Positions 1-8,866 are shown, numbered from the stretch's first letter. The stretch: DNA of 64,000 bases from Streptomyces chattanoogensis (GCF_001294335.1 NZ_LGKG01000035.1:82968-146967), one strand, 5' to 3'. A program made the numbers and translations. Notes: generated from the sequence alone by a model not told the origin.

Positions 1-1
1 C

Positions 2-574
2 TTCGCGGAGCTGGGCGGCATCGACCTGCTGGTGAACAACGTCGGTGCCGGCGATGCCGTCGAGCCGGTCGGGTTCCTCGACACCGATGACGCGCAGTGG
101 GAGAGCATCTTCGACCTCAACCTGCTCAGCGCGGTCCGCATCAGCCGAGCCGCGCTTCCCAGCCTGATCGAGCGCCGCGGCGCCATCGTCAACGTCTCGT
201 CCATCAACTCCCGGCTCCCGGCTGTCGGCCCGGTCGCCTACAGCGCGGCCAAGGCGGCACTTACTTCGCTCGGCAAGTCCCTCGCAGAGGAGTTCGGGCC
301 GCAGGGCGTACGCGTCAACACCGTCTCGCCCGGTGTGGTGCGCACCGCCATTTGGGAGGACCCCAACGGCTTCGGCGGCAAGGTCGCAGCGGGCGCCGGC
401 GCTGAGCATGCGGCGTTCCTCCAGCAGATCCCGGACGCGTTCGCCATCACGACCGGGCGGATCGCCGAACCCCAGGAGGTGGCATCCCTGATCACATTCC
501 TTCTCTCCGACGTGGCCGGCAACATCACCGGTGCGGACTATGTCATCGACGGCGGCACGGTCAAGACGGTCTGA
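2..574 (+). CDS. SDR family oxidoreductase (5' end outside window)
   Basis: C-terminal 190 residues of a classical short-chain dehydrogenase/reductase; the reading frame is open to the window edge, so the start and the TGxxxGIG cofactor loop lie outside. Visible are the LVNNVG (NNAG-like) motif, the catalytic Ser in NVSSINS, the YSAAK pair (Tyr and Lys of the YxxxK active site) and the usual C-terminal NITGADYVIDGG. The family reduces or oxidises carbonyl/alcohol groups with NAD(P)H; the substrate cannot be read from the sequence. The second N of the NNAG motif is followed by V rather than A, a common variant. Confidence 0.9.
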   Translation, partial: FAELGGIDLLVNNVGAGDAVEPVGFLDTDDAQWESIFDLNLLSAVRISRAALPSLIERRGAIVNVSSINSRLPAVGPVAYSAAKAALTSLGKSLAEEFGPQGVRVNTVSPGVVRTAIWEDPNGFGGKVAAGAGAEHAAFLQQIPDAFAITTGRIAEPQEVASLITFLLSDVAGNITGADYVIDGGTVKTV

Positions 575-665
575 CACGAGGGCCCCGTGGCCGTACGGCT
601 CGGAGAGTGACGAGCGCTCGGTCGCCAGGTGCCTCTGAGGCACCCCTCCTCGGCTGCTGGATGGG

Positions 666-1532
666 CTACGAGGAGCGGGTTGCGGCACGGGGCTCTGCGG
701 CCGGCAGACCAGCGGAATTCGGGGGCATCCATTTCCGGCCGACGAGGAGCCATATGCTGATCGCGGCCATCGGAATGGTGGGAAGCAGTGTGGTGACGAG
801 GGCGCCCAGGCCGCCTCCGGTGCCCAGCAATTGTCCGGTGAGCAGGAACAGGACCATATTGTTTCCGGCGTGGGCCAGGCTTGCGACCCAGATGCTTCCA
901 CTGCGTATGTACAGCCAGGCCAGAATCGATTCCTGGAAGAGGAAGGACAGGGTCCAGGAGGCCAGCCCGGATATCACGTTCGGGAATGCGACATAGCCGG
1001 TAAAGGCCAAAGGGTAGTGCCAGACCGCCCAGATGAGACTGGTGGCGATGACGGACGGTACCGTACGGCCGTCGTAGAGGCGCGGACGGAGATAGCTTGT
1101 CCAGCCGAATTCCTCGCCGCAGTACACCGGTGTGAGCACGGGGACCACCAGCATCAGAAGGGCCACCGTAACCCAACCGGGTATGCCGGGAACAAGGCTG
1201 CTCAGCGGGGAAAGATCCGGTCGCCACAGGCCCAGGAGGGCCGCCAGGCCGCCGGTGGCGCCGGCTGTCAGCAGGGGGCCGAGCCATGCTGCCAGGTAAT
1301 AGGGCCAACCGTCCTTCAGCCGCAGACGCAGCCCGGCGTCGGCGAACCCTTCCCTGGTTGCCCAGCGGCGGACGATCAGCGCGGCAATAGCCGGCATGCA
1401 GCAATAGGGCAGTTGGAGTAGGGGGTTGAGCGCCGATAAGTCGAGGCCGAAGTGCGCGATCAGCAGCCATAGCCATGATCCCGCGAACGTGATGGTGAGG
1501 AATGTGGCGAGTCCTTTGTTTTTTGGCGACAT
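666..1532 (-). CDS. CPBP family intramembrane metalloprotease (Abi/CAAX-like)
   Basis: A 288-residue polytopic membrane protein with about seven or eight hydrophobic segments. It carries the CPBP family motifs: a paired glutamate in GEEFGWTSYLRPRL, a histidine in WHYPLAF and a second histidine/asparagine motif in LAHAGNN. These residues bind metal in CAAX-type prenyl endopeptidases and bacteriocin self-immunity proteases. Leu32 is encoded by TTA (complement of 1437-1439), the rarest Streptomyces codon, so translation should depend on the bldA tRNA. The first codons are A-rich, unlike the neighbours, and the ribosome site is weak (GGGAACC before ATG). It is divergent from the kinase gene, with a pentanucleotide repeat about 50 bp upstream. 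Substrate unknown; acquisition by transfer is possible but is inference. Confidence 0.85.
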   Translation of the reverse strand: MSPKNKGLATFLTITFAGSWLWLLIAHFGLDLSALNPLLQLPYCCMPAIAALIVRRWATREGFADAGLRLRLKDGWPYYLAAWLGPLLTAGATGGLAALLGLWRPDLSPLSSLVPGIPGWVTVALLMLVVPVLTPVYCGEEFGWTSYLRPRLYDGRTVPSVIATSLIWAVWHYPLAFTGYVAFPNVISGLASWTLSFLFQESILAWLYIRSGSIWVASLAHAGNNMVLFLLTGQLLGTGGGLGALVTTLLPTIPMAAISIWLLVGRKWMPPNSAGLPAAEPRAATRSS

Positions 1533-1583
1533 GGGGTTCCCGATCGATAGCAGGACGGTTGATATCCGGCGCAGTTAATGTCT

Positions 1584-1622
1584 CTTGCCTTGCCTTGCCT
1601 TGCCTTGCCTTGCCTTGCCTTG
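1584..1622. repeat. Pentanucleotide tandem repeat (CTTGC, 7.8 copies)
   Basis: Seven perfect CTTGC units followed by CTTG, then T/G-rich DNA to about 1650. It lies 52 bp upstream of the CPBP protease start and about 195 bp upstream of the kinase start, in the shared divergent promoter region. Perfect 5-mer arrays are prone to slippage, so copy number may vary between isolates and shift promoter spacing. Confidence 0.95.
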
Positions 1623-1816
1623 TGTTGTGTTGGGTATGGGGTGTTGGGTGTCGATCGGCGATATCTGATTCGTTTTCCATAAGCTCGCACGAAGTGCTGT
1701 GTGCGCGCATCGCTACGGCGAGGGGTTTTCGGTACCCCCGGAATCGGGAGGCCGGTCTGGCTCTTTCGGGGGAGGATTACGGCACGGTCCGCTGCCATCA
1801 TCGGACCGTGCGCAAA

Positions 1817-3103
1817 ATGAATCGCCCACGCTTCGGCAGGGCAGCCAAGCAAGGTATGTCCGATTGGGTTCACGCGTTCCTCGGCGCGATGCTGGGCATG
1901 GTGCCGCTGGTGACTGCGCTGTTGTGCGCGCCGCGGGTGTGGCCGACGGGGCTGCGGATCGCGGGCTTCATGCTCGCGCTCGCGGTGGTGATCACGGCGA
2001 TGGGCTGTCCTCGCGCGGTGCGCCGGGGATCTGTGCGGCTGGCGAATGGTCTGCTGGGGACCGAACTGCCCGCTCCGCTGGAGTCGGCGTCGGAGGAACC
2101 CTCCAGGGGCCTGTGGATCAACCGGCTGCGTACGGCGGGGTGGTTGGTGCCGCATATGGCGTTGGGCATGATGGTGACAGCGCTGAGCTGCCTGTTGCTG
2201 CTCAGCGCTGTCACCTTCGCCTCGGTATGGCTGGGCGGCGGAGGAGCCGTCGACGCCTTCGGGCAGACCCTCAGGGTGAACTCCGGGCTGCCAGGGCTGT
2301 GGGCAGTGGCTGCGGCCGCCGGATGTCTGGCGGTGGCGGTGGCGGTGTGCGCCGGTGCGGCCGCTGTCCTCCGGCTGCTCGCTCCGGTTTTCCTTGACCA
2401 CACCCCGGCAGAGCGGCTGGCCGCCGTCGAGGAGCAGATGCGTCAGCTGGCCCAGCGCAATCGGCTGGCGCAGGAGTTGCACGACTCCATCGGCCACACC
2501 CTTACGGCGTCCACCATCCAGGCCGCCGTCGCGGGCGAGCTGATGGAGCGGGACCCGGACGCGGCGCGCCGGGCCCTGAGCAGCATCGAGGAGACTTCCC
2601 GGGCGGCGATGGACGACCTCGACCATGTGCTCGGCGTCCTGAGGGAGGGGCAATCGCCCCGGACACCGCAGCCGACGCTCGGCGATATCGGCCTCTTGGT
2701 GGAGAGGGTCCGAAGGGCCGGGGCCGAGGTGAGCGTCGAGACCGTCGGCGCGCTGGACCGGATACCGGCCACCGCCTCCCGGCAGGCGTACCGGATCGTC
2801 CAGGAGGGGCTGACCAATGCGCTGCGGCACGGCACGAAAACGGGCATCGCGTTGAATGTCACCGCCCAGGACGGCTGGCTGAGCGTGGAGCTCACCAACC
2901 CTGTTGACGCGGCGGCCGGTTGCTTCCGGCCGGGTGAGCGGCGCGGGCAGGGGAACGGCCTGGCGGGAATTGCGGAGCGGGTGCGACTGCTGCGCGGCGA
3001 GGTGTCCACCGGGGTGACGGAGAGTGAGGGCGGCGCGGGAGAGGAGCGGAGCGGCAAACGCTGGCGCCTCGCTGCACGGATTCCGCTACGGTCGGCGCCA
3101 TGA
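1817..3103 (+). CDS. Two-component sensor histidine kinase (NarL/DesK type)
   Basis: A 428-residue membrane histidine kinase. Four hydrophobic segments fill roughly residues 15-200. They are followed by a HisKA_3 dimerisation domain with the phospho-acceptor His222 in AQELHDSIGHT and an HATPase with the N box in IVQEGLTNALRHG and a G box in GQGNGLAGIAERV. It autophosphorylates and passes phosphate to the response regulator encoded next, whose ATG overlaps its stop codon (ATGA). The start is uncertain: ATG 1817 was chosen, with GTG 1808 and ATG 1856 also in frame; none has a strong ribosome site. The signal is unknown. Divergence from the CPBP protease suggests, but does not prove, an envelope-related target. 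Confidence 0.9.
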   Translation: MNRPRFGRAAKQGMSDWVHAFLGAMLGMVPLVTALLCAPRVWPTGLRIAGFMLALAVVITAMGCPRAVRRGSVRLANGLLGTELPAPLESASEEPSRGLWINRLRTAGWLVPHMALGMMVTALSCLLLLSAVTFASVWLGGGGAVDAFGQTLRVNSGLPGLWAVAAAAGCLAVAVAVCAGAAAVLRLLAPVFLDHTPAERLAAVEEQMRQLAQRNRLAQELHDSIGHTLTASTIQAAVAGELMERDPDAARRALSSIEETSRAAMDDLDHVLGVLREGQSPRTPQPTLGDIGLLVERVRRAGAEVSVETVGALDRIPATASRQAYRIVQEGLTNALRHGTKTGIALNVTAQDGWLSVELTNPVDAAAGCFRPGERRGQGNGLAGIAERVRLLRGEVSTGVTESEGGAGEERSGKRWRLAARIPLRSAP

Positions 3104-3825
3104 GCACCGCGGGCACCGCGCAGAGCGCGCAGGCCGTCCTGGCCACACCGGATACGTCTCCGGACACGCCGGTGAGTGTGCTCATCGCCGACGACGAGGA
3201 GCTCACCCGTACCGGGCTTCGGGCCCTGCTGTCCGCCCAACCCGATGTGGACGTGGTGGGTGAGGCCGCCGATGGCGCAGAGGTGCTCCCCCTGGTCATG
3301 CGGCTGAGGCCCGATGTGGTGCTGATGGATGTGCGGATGCCTCAGGTGGACGGAATCGAGGCCACCCGGCGCGTGCGTGCCGAGCTGTCCGATCCGCCCA
3401 AGGTCGTCGTGATCACCACGTTCGAGAACGACGAATACGTCTACGACGCGCTCCAGGCCGGGGCGAGCGGGTTCGTCCTCAAGCGCGCCCCGGCGCGGCA
3501 GATCGCGCATGCCATCCGGCTGGTCGCCACCAGTGACTCCGTGCTGTTCCCCGAGGTGGTCCGGCGGCTGGCCACGAGCCGGCCGGTGCGCCGCGAAGCC
3601 GCGCGCAGGCTGGCCGCACTCACCCAGCGTGAGACCGACATTCTGCGGCGGATGGCGAAGGGTCTGACGAACCAGGAGATCTCCGCCGAGCTGATCGTGA
3701 GCCTGGAGACCGTGAAGACGCATGTGGGCAATGTGCTGGCCAAGCTCGGTGCCCACAACCGCACCCAGGCGGTCATCCTGGCGTATGAGGCGGGGCTGGT
3801 GGGGCCCGGGGTGAGCGGTCTGTAA
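3100..3825 (+). CDS. LuxR/NarL-family response regulator
   Basis: A 241-residue partner of the upstream kinase, translationally coupled through a 4-nt overlap. The receiver domain has the acidic pair Asp31/Asp32, phospho-acceptor Asp77 in VVLMDVRMP, and the switch Thr and Lys (ITTFEN and VLKRAPA). The C-terminal 65 residues form a LuxR helix-turn-helix with the typical LTQRETDILRRMAKGLTNQEI start. The protein has an extra 25-residue N-terminal tail rich in Ala/Thr compared with most NarL proteins; an internal start could shorten it, but no good ribosome site is seen inside. It is a DNA-binding transcription factor with unknown targets. Confidence 0.93.
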   Translation: MSTAGTAQSAQAVLATPDTSPDTPVSVLIADDEELTRTGLRALLSAQPDVDVVGEAADGAEVLPLVMRLRPDVVLMDVRMPQVDGIEATRRVRAELSDPPKVVVITTFENDEYVYDALQAGASGFVLKRAPARQIAHAIRLVATSDSVLFPEVVRRLATSRPVRREAARRLAALTQRETDILRRMAKGLTNQEISAELIVSLETVKTHVGNVLAKLGAHNRTQAVILAYEAGLVGPGVSGL

Positions 3826-3863
3826 CTCGGCGCCGGTGAGGCGTCCCACTGGTGCCGAAGCCT

Positions 3864-3894
3864 TTGACCTTCAGGTTGGTTGAAGCCCGACAAT
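3864..3894 (+). promoter_or_regulatory. MerR-type promoter with 19-bp spacer and internal dyad
   Basis: A -35-like TTGACC (3864-3869) and a -10-like GACAAT (3889-3894) are separated by 19 bp, the overlong spacing typical of MerR-regulated promoters. The spacer region contains an inverted repeat, CTTCA (3869-3873) and TGAAG (3881-3885) around 7 bp, centred within 2 bp of the spacer midpoint. The ATG of the MerR-clamp gene follows the -10 by 7 nt and has no Shine-Dalgarno, so a leaderless transcript is likely. Autoregulation by the encoded MerR domain is the natural inference. Confidence 0.65.
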
Positions 3895-3901
3895 CCCGCT
3901 C

Positions 3902-5131
3902 ATGGACGAGGAAGAGCTGTTGGGCATCGGCGCGTTCGCGCGACGGGTGGGGCTGGCGCCGAGCGCGTTGCGTTTCTACGACGACTGCGGGGTGCTGCGG
4001 CCGGCCCTGGTGGATGAGGCGACGGGGTACCGGTACTACGGCGCGGGGCAGGCGCCCCGCGGAGTGCGGTTGCGACGCCTGCGGGCTGCGGGGTTGCCGT
4101 TGGTGGATGTTGCGGTGGTGCTGGACGGTCCGGAGGAAGCGGCGCGGGGCGTGCTGCGCGCGTATCTGGAGCGGACACGGCGTACGGCGGACGAGGCGCA
4201 GGCCGTGGTGGAGGGCTTTCTGCGGGAGGTGTCGGGGGACCCGGGCGGCCGAGGGGTGCGGGCCCGGGTCGACGGTGCCGAGCTCGCCGGTGCGGTACGG
4301 CAGGTGATGTCCGCTGCGGCAGTGGGTGCGGAGCGCGAGGAATTTCCGGTGTTGGGGTGTGTGCTGCTGGAACTCATCGACGGCGAGGTGCGGTTGGTGG
4401 CCACGGACCGCTATCGGCTGGCCGTAAGGGTGCTGCGGGCCACGGACTTCGAGGGCGGGCCGCGCAAGGCGCTGATCGAGGCGCAGGCAGCACAGGACCT
4501 GGCGGAGTGGGCCGTACGGCAGATGGCGGTCGAGGTGGAGTGCGGTGGCGTGGTGGGGGACACCGCGGATTCGACGTATGCGGGAGGTACGACGGATGCG
4601 GCAGGGTTTCGGCTTCGGGGAGCCGGTGGAGGCGAGCGCTGGGAGCCACCGCAGGAGAAGGGCCGTCGTCAGAAGTGGGAGCAGGGCAGGCACCCGGGCC
4701 CGGCTCCCGAGGAGTTCCCGGACTACCGGCTGATCCTGGAGGGGCTTGAGGCAGGGAGAGACCGGATCATCGCCGACCGGAACGGGCTGCGGGACGCGGT
4801 CGCCGGGCGGGGCGGTGTGGTGTCGCTCGTCATGAGCGCGGGGCAGGACGGCGAGCCTGAGCTCGAGGTGACGGGTGGGGAGCGGGAGCCCGTGCGGCTG
4901 CGAGCGGTGTTTCACGTGAAACATGGGACGGTTCCACGGATCGCCTTTGATCCGGCGGTCCTTGTGCCCGCGCTGGAGGCCGGGGTGGGGCCCGATGCGC
5001 TGCTGGAGATTGCCTCGGCGGACCGGCCCGTTGTGGTCCGGTCCGCTGACCAGGGAAGTTTTACGACGCTGGCGATGCCGGTGAGCGAGCGGTCCGGTGC
5101 CCGTACGCCTGCGGGTCGTGCCGATGGCTGA
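3902..5131 (+). CDS. MerR DNA-binding domain fused to a DnaN (beta clamp)-like domain
   Basis: A 409-residue fusion. Residues 1-105 are a MerR winged helix (LLGIGAFARRVGLAPSALRFYDDCGVL, then GYRYY). Residues 110-395 resemble the DNA polymerase III sliding clamp: RLVATDRYRLAVR matches the clamp LVATDGHRLA strand, FPDYRLILEG matches the start of a clamp domain, and the end (IAFDPAVLVPALEA, then TTLAMPVS) matches clamp domain III with its terminal MPM-like strand. Only about two of the three clamp domains fit the length. A low-complexity stretch (about residues 225-265) is inserted. It may regulate transcription in response to replication or repair factors; this is inference. Databases know such fusions in Streptomyces, but no function is known to me. 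A parS site sits in codons 336-341. Confidence 0.85.
   Translation: MDEEELLGIGAFARRVGLAPSALRFYDDCGVLRPALVDEATGYRYYGAGQAPRGVRLRRLRAAGLPLVDVAVVLDGPEEAARGVLRAYLERTRRTADEAQAVVEGFLREVSGDPGGRGVRARVDGAELAGAVRQVMSAAAVGAEREEFPVLGCVLLELIDGEVRLVATDRYRLAVRVLRATDFEGGPRKALIEAQAAQDLAEWAVRQMAVEVECGGVVGDTADSTYAGGTTDAAGFRLRGAGGGERWEPPQEKGRRQKWEQGRHPGPAPEEFPDYRLILEGLEAGRDRIIADRNGLRDAVAGRGGVVSLVMSAGQDGEPELEVTGGEREPVRLRAVFHVKHGTVPRIAFDPAVLVPALEAGVGPDALLEIASADRPVVVRSADQGSFTTLAMPVSERSGARTPAGRADG
4909..4922. other. parS (ParB-binding site) 1, intragenic
   Basis: Exact GTTTCACGTGAAAC, extended to the perfect 16-bp palindrome TGTTTCACGTGAAACA (4908-4923). It lies inside the MerR-clamp coding region and is read as FHVKH, near the start of clamp domain III. 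Confidence 0.95.
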
Positions 5132-5846
5132 CGGGGGGAGCAGGGGGATGGATCCGGAGCTGCCGGTGGTGCGGCTGTGTGTGGCGGGGATGCAGGCGGA
5201 GGCGGAGGGGCGGTCCGACGCCGCGTACGAACTCTTTCAGCAGGCCTGGGACGCGGCCGGAGACGACTACGAGGCGTGTATCGCAGCGCACTACCTCGCG
5301 CGCCACCAGACCTCGCCCGAGGAGACGCTCCGTTGGAACCAGGAGTGTCTGGACCGGGCCGACCGCGTGGCGGACGACCGGGTGCGGGGGTTCTATCCCT
5401 CGCTGTACCTGAATATGGGCCAGGCGTACCGGCAGTTGGGGCAACCGACCGTGGCGTACGGGTATTTCGTACGGGCCGCCGAGCGGGTGGATGAGCTGCC
5501 CGAGGGGCAGTACGGCGACTGGAACCGGTTCGCCATCGCGGAGGGACTGCGTGAGACGGCGTCGGAGGCATCGGCTGCCGGGACGGAAGGCGACGCCCCA
5601 CCGGTGCGGCGGGTCCTCGATGAGGGCGTCGATGCGCGTATCCGCGAACTGCTGTCGCGATGGTGTGCACGCGCCGATCTGACAGCGCTGGGACTGACGC
5701 TTCCGGCCTATCTCGGTTACCTGGGGACGGACGGGGACCGGCTGCGGCTGCGGTCCGCGCTGCATATGGTGCACGCGGCGCGTCGGCTGCCGCAGGACGA
5801 GCAGACGGCGCTCGGTGCGGTGATCGGGGCCGCCGCACTGGGGTGA
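5124..5846 (+). CDS. TPR-like helical repeat protein
   Basis: A protein of about 240 residues, mostly amphipathic helices resembling tetratricopeptide repeats (AAYELFQQAWDAAGDDYEACIAAHYLARH, then YPSLYLNMGQAYRQLGQPTVAYGYFVRAAERV). No catalytic motif, signal peptide or membrane segment. TPR proteins act as scaffolds for protein partners; the partner is unknown. The start overlaps the stop of the MerR-clamp gene by 8 nt, which suggests translational coupling. An alternative ATG at 5148 has a better purine-rich site (GGGGGGAG) and would give a protein starting MDPELPVV. The close linkage to the MerR-clamp gene suggests a shared role. Confidence 0.75.
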   Translation: MADGGSRGMDPELPVVRLCVAGMQAEAEGRSDAAYELFQQAWDAAGDDYEACIAAHYLARHQTSPEETLRWNQECLDRADRVADDRVRGFYPSLYLNMGQAYRQLGQPTVAYGYFVRAAERVDELPEGQYGDWNRFAIAEGLRETASEASAAGTEGDAPPVRRVLDEGVDARIRELLSRWCARADLTALGLTLPAYLGYLGTDGDRLRLRSALHMVHAARRLPQDEQTALGAVIGAAALG

Positions 5847-5956
5847 CCACGCGGTGGAGGGCGCAAAAACCTCGCGTGCGGGGCGGTCGTCGGGAGAGGG
5901 TGATCCGCGGCGGGCCAAAGCCTGCCGACCAGCCGTATCGGCCGTTGAGGAGCACC

Positions 5957-7534
5957 ATGACCACAGCTGCGTCCACCGCGTCAAAGAAGCCTGAGCCACA
6001 GAAGCCCAGGCCCCGGCAGACCGAGGGCGACGATGCCGCTGCCCAGGAGGCCGAGGCTCTGCCGGAGCCGCGTGCGGGCGAGCCGGGTTCGGCGGCCGGC
6101 CGGGCGGGAACGGTCGACACCGGTGACGCCTATGCCGAGCTGCTGCCGGAGACACGGCGGGCGCTGCTGTGCCGGCTGGCGGTCGGCCAGGCCGAGGGGC
6201 GGGCGCCGTCGATGATGGGCGCGGTCGTCCGCGCTGGCCGGGCGGTGTGGACGGGTGCCCGGACGTCGGTTCCGGGGGAGGTGCCACACGGCGATGTGCA
6301 GTACCGGATCGGCTCACTCACCAAGACCTTTGTCGCGGTGATGGTGCTGCGGCTGCGGGACGAAGGGGTGTTGGGACTGGAGGACCCGGTTGGCAGGCAC
6401 CTGGAAGGGACGCCGGTGCCCGAGGCGACGATCGCTCAACTACTGGCGCACACCTCTGGGTTGGCGGCAGAAGCACGAGGGCCGTGGTGGGAGCGCACCT
6501 CGGGACACCTGCGTCCCGAGCCGGCCGATCTCTTCGGTGAGCGGCCGCAGCGCCTCCCGGCCGGCCGCCGCCATCACTACTCCAACCCCGGCTACGCCCT
6601 GCTCGGCGCGCTCGTCGAACGGCTGCGGGACGGTGCGCCGTGGGACGAGATCCTGCGCCGCGAAGTACTGGAACCACTCGGCATGGCGCGTACGACGATG
6701 CGGCCCGAGATGCCGCACGCGGGCGGCTGGGCGGTGCACCCCTGGGCCGATGCGCTGCTGCCCGAACCGGCCCAGGACACCGGGCTGATGGGCCCGGCGG
6801 GCCAGCTGTGGTCCACGCTGGAGGATCTGTGCCGGTGGGCGGCGTTCCTGCTGCGGGGCGATGAGAGGGTGCTGAGCGCCTCGAGCGTGGCCGAGATGCG
6901 GGCCCCGGCGGTGCCGCCGGAGGGCGACGACGGGGCGGCGGGCTATGGCCTGGGACTGCAGCTCGTACGGACGGATCCGCGGCGGGCGGTCGGAGGCGAA
7001 GGCGCAGCGGGCGGGCGTCGGCTGGCCGGGCACACCGGCTCCATGCCGGGCTTTCTGGCGGCTCTGTGGGTGGATGCCGAGGAGGACCTCGCCGGGATCG
7101 CGCTGGCCAACTGCACGTCGGGGCCCGCAGTCGGGGGGATTGCGGCCGACCTCCTGGAGATCGTGGCCAACCGTGAGCCGAGGATTCCGGAGCCATGGCG
7201 TCCGGCGGCCGACCCGCTCGACAAGGAACTGCTGGCGCTGACCGGGCCGTGGTACTGGGGCGCGCGACCGTTCGTACTGCGGCTGAAGGCGGAGCGTGGG
7301 CTGGAACTGACACCGCTGTACGGTGCCGGGCGCGGTTCGCGATTCCGGCCGGAGGCGGACGGCAGTTGGACCGGTCTCGACGGCTACTACGTGGGCGAGA
7401 CGCTGCGGGCGGTACACGCGGAGGACGGATCGGTAAGCCATCTGGACCTGGGGACCTTTGTCTTTACCCGCGGCCCGTACGAGCCCGCCGGGCCGGTGCC
7501 GGGCGGCATCGATGCGGAGGGCTGGCGGGTCTGA
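5957..7534 (+). CDS. Serine hydrolase, beta-lactamase (class C/ DD-peptidase) family
   Basis: A 525-residue protein. After a disordered Glu/Ala/Pro-rich head of about 60 residues comes a class C beta-lactamase/esterase fold: Ser120-x-x-Lys123 in GSLTKTF, the YxN motif in HYSNPGY and the HTG motif in AGHTGSMPG. The C-terminal 120 residues form a second small domain like that of other large penicillin-binding-fold esterases. ATG 5957 was chosen because GAGGAG lies 5 nt upstream. No signal peptide is visible, so it is probably cytoplasmic and more likely a peptidase or esterase than a true beta-lactamase. Confidence 0.88.
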   Translation: MTTAASTASKKPEPQKPRPRQTEGDDAAAQEAEALPEPRAGEPGSAAGRAGTVDTGDAYAELLPETRRALLCRLAVGQAEGRAPSMMGAVVRAGRAVWTGARTSVPGEVPHGDVQYRIGSLTKTFVAVMVLRLRDEGVLGLEDPVGRHLEGTPVPEATIAQLLAHTSGLAAEARGPWWERTSGHLRPEPADLFGERPQRLPAGRRHHYSNPGYALLGALVERLRDGAPWDEILRREVLEPLGMARTTMRPEMPHAGGWAVHPWADALLPEPAQDTGLMGPAGQLWSTLEDLCRWAAFLLRGDERVLSASSVAEMRAPAVPPEGDDGAAGYGLGLQLVRTDPRRAVGGEGAAGGRRLAGHTGSMPGFLAALWVDAEEDLAGIALANCTSGPAVGGIAADLLEIVANREPRIPEPWRPAADPLDKELLALTGPWYWGARPFVLRLKAERGLELTPLYGAGRGSRFRPEADGSWTGLDGYYVGETLRAVHAEDGSVSHLDLGTFVFTRGPYEPAGPVPGGIDAEGWRV

Positions 7535-7658
7535 GGCACGCGGCGGGCCCGGCAGGGGCCCAAGGCCCGTACGGCGGTGGTGCAGCGGCCGGACGTACAG
7601 TCGAACGAGACGTCAGGAGCCGCCTGGACCGGGCGGCTCGCTACCGCTGGAAGGCCTT

Positions 7659-8807
7659 GTGACTGCCGTGTCTGACCCGACCGCGAACCCCGCTGCCCCG
7701 GATCTGCTCGACCTGCCGCCGCTCACCGCCGCACACTTCGCGCGGATCGAGGACAAGGTCGCCGCGCTGATGGGCACCCGCTGCGATGTGGTGGCGATGC
7801 AGGGCGAGGCGCTGCTGCCGCTGGAGGCCTGCATCCGCTCGGCCGTACGGCCCGGCAGCACCGCGCTCAACATCATCACCGGCCCGTACGGCGAGACCTT
7901 CGGCGGCTGGCTGCGCTCCTGCGGCGCCGAGGTCATCACCCTCACCGCGCCGTTCACCGGTGCGGTGAGCCCCCAGCAGGTGGCGGATGCGCTGCGGGAG
8001 CACCCCGAGATCGATTTTGTGAGCCTGGTGCACGCCGAGGCGGCGACCGGCAACACCAATCCGGTCGCCGAGATCGGTGCGGTGGTGCGCCGGCACGGGG
8101 CACTGCTGATGCTCGACGCGGTCGCCTCGGTCGGCGCCGAGCCGCTGCTCACCGATGAGTGGGGCGTGGACCTGTGTGTGATCGGCGGACAGAAGGCGCT
8201 GGCCGGACCGGCCGGGGTATCGGTGGCATCGGTCAGCGCCCGTGCCTGGGAGCGGATCGTGGCCAACGAGCAGGCACCGCGGCGCTCGTACCTCTCGCTG
8301 CGGGACTGGAAGGAGCGCTGGATCGACGGCGGCCGCACCGCCCTGCCGCATGCTCCGGCGCAGCTGGAGATGCTCGCCCTGGAGCAGGCGGTGGACCGTA
8401 TCGCGGCCGAGGGGCTGGATGCGGTCATCGCGCGGCACCGGGCGGCGGCCGCGGCGGTACGGGCCGGTGTGCAGGCGCTGGGCGGCCCGGTGCCCTATGT
8501 GATCCGGGACGAGGACGCGGCGCCTGCCGCGACCACGCTGCGCGCACCGCAGGGCGTGGATGCCCGCGAGGTGGTGTCGGCAGCGCTTGCCGCCGATGGC
8601 TCGGTGCCGGTGCAGGCCGCCGCGGGTGCGCTGGCCAAGGAGATGATCCGGGTGAACCACTACGGCCGCGCCGCGGACCGGGGCGTGGTGCTGGCCTCTT
8701 TGGCGGCGCTGGCCGTCGGCCTGCGGGCGCTGGGCACGGAGGTCGACGAGGCCGCAGCAGCCGGGGCGGCGGGCACGGCATGGGATGAGGCAGTGGCCGC
8801 GCGGTGA
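7659..8807 (+). CDS. Class V PLP-dependent aminotransferase
   Basis: A 382-residue protein of the alanine-glyoxylate/serine-pyruvate aminotransferase group. The PLP lysine is Lys179 in GGQKALAGPAG, and MLDAVASVGAEPL supplies the cofactor-binding Asp. The family moves amino groups between small amino acids and 2-oxo acids; the substrate cannot be told here. GTG 7659 has GGAAGG 4 nt upstream; GTG 7668 (MSDPTAN) is the alternative. The gene stands alone, followed by the triple parS cluster. Confidence 0.88.
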   Translation: MTAVSDPTANPAAPDLLDLPPLTAAHFARIEDKVAALMGTRCDVVAMQGEALLPLEACIRSAVRPGSTALNIITGPYGETFGGWLRSCGAEVITLTAPFTGAVSPQQVADALREHPEIDFVSLVHAEAATGNTNPVAEIGAVVRRHGALLMLDAVASVGAEPLLTDEWGVDLCVIGGQKALAGPAGVSVASVSARAWERIVANEQAPRRSYLSLRDWKERWIDGGRTALPHAPAQLEMLALEQAVDRIAAEGLDAVIARHRAAAAAVRAGVQALGGPVPYVIRDEDAAPAATTLRAPQGVDAREVVSAALAADGSVPVQAAAGALAKEMIRVNHYGRAADRGVVLASLAALAVGLRALGTEVDEAAAAGAAGTAWDEAVAAR

Positions 8808-8866
8808 GGGAGCCCGGGCGTTGCTGACGTTGGCTTGAGGACGGCGCAGGCCATGGGGTGGGTCCT

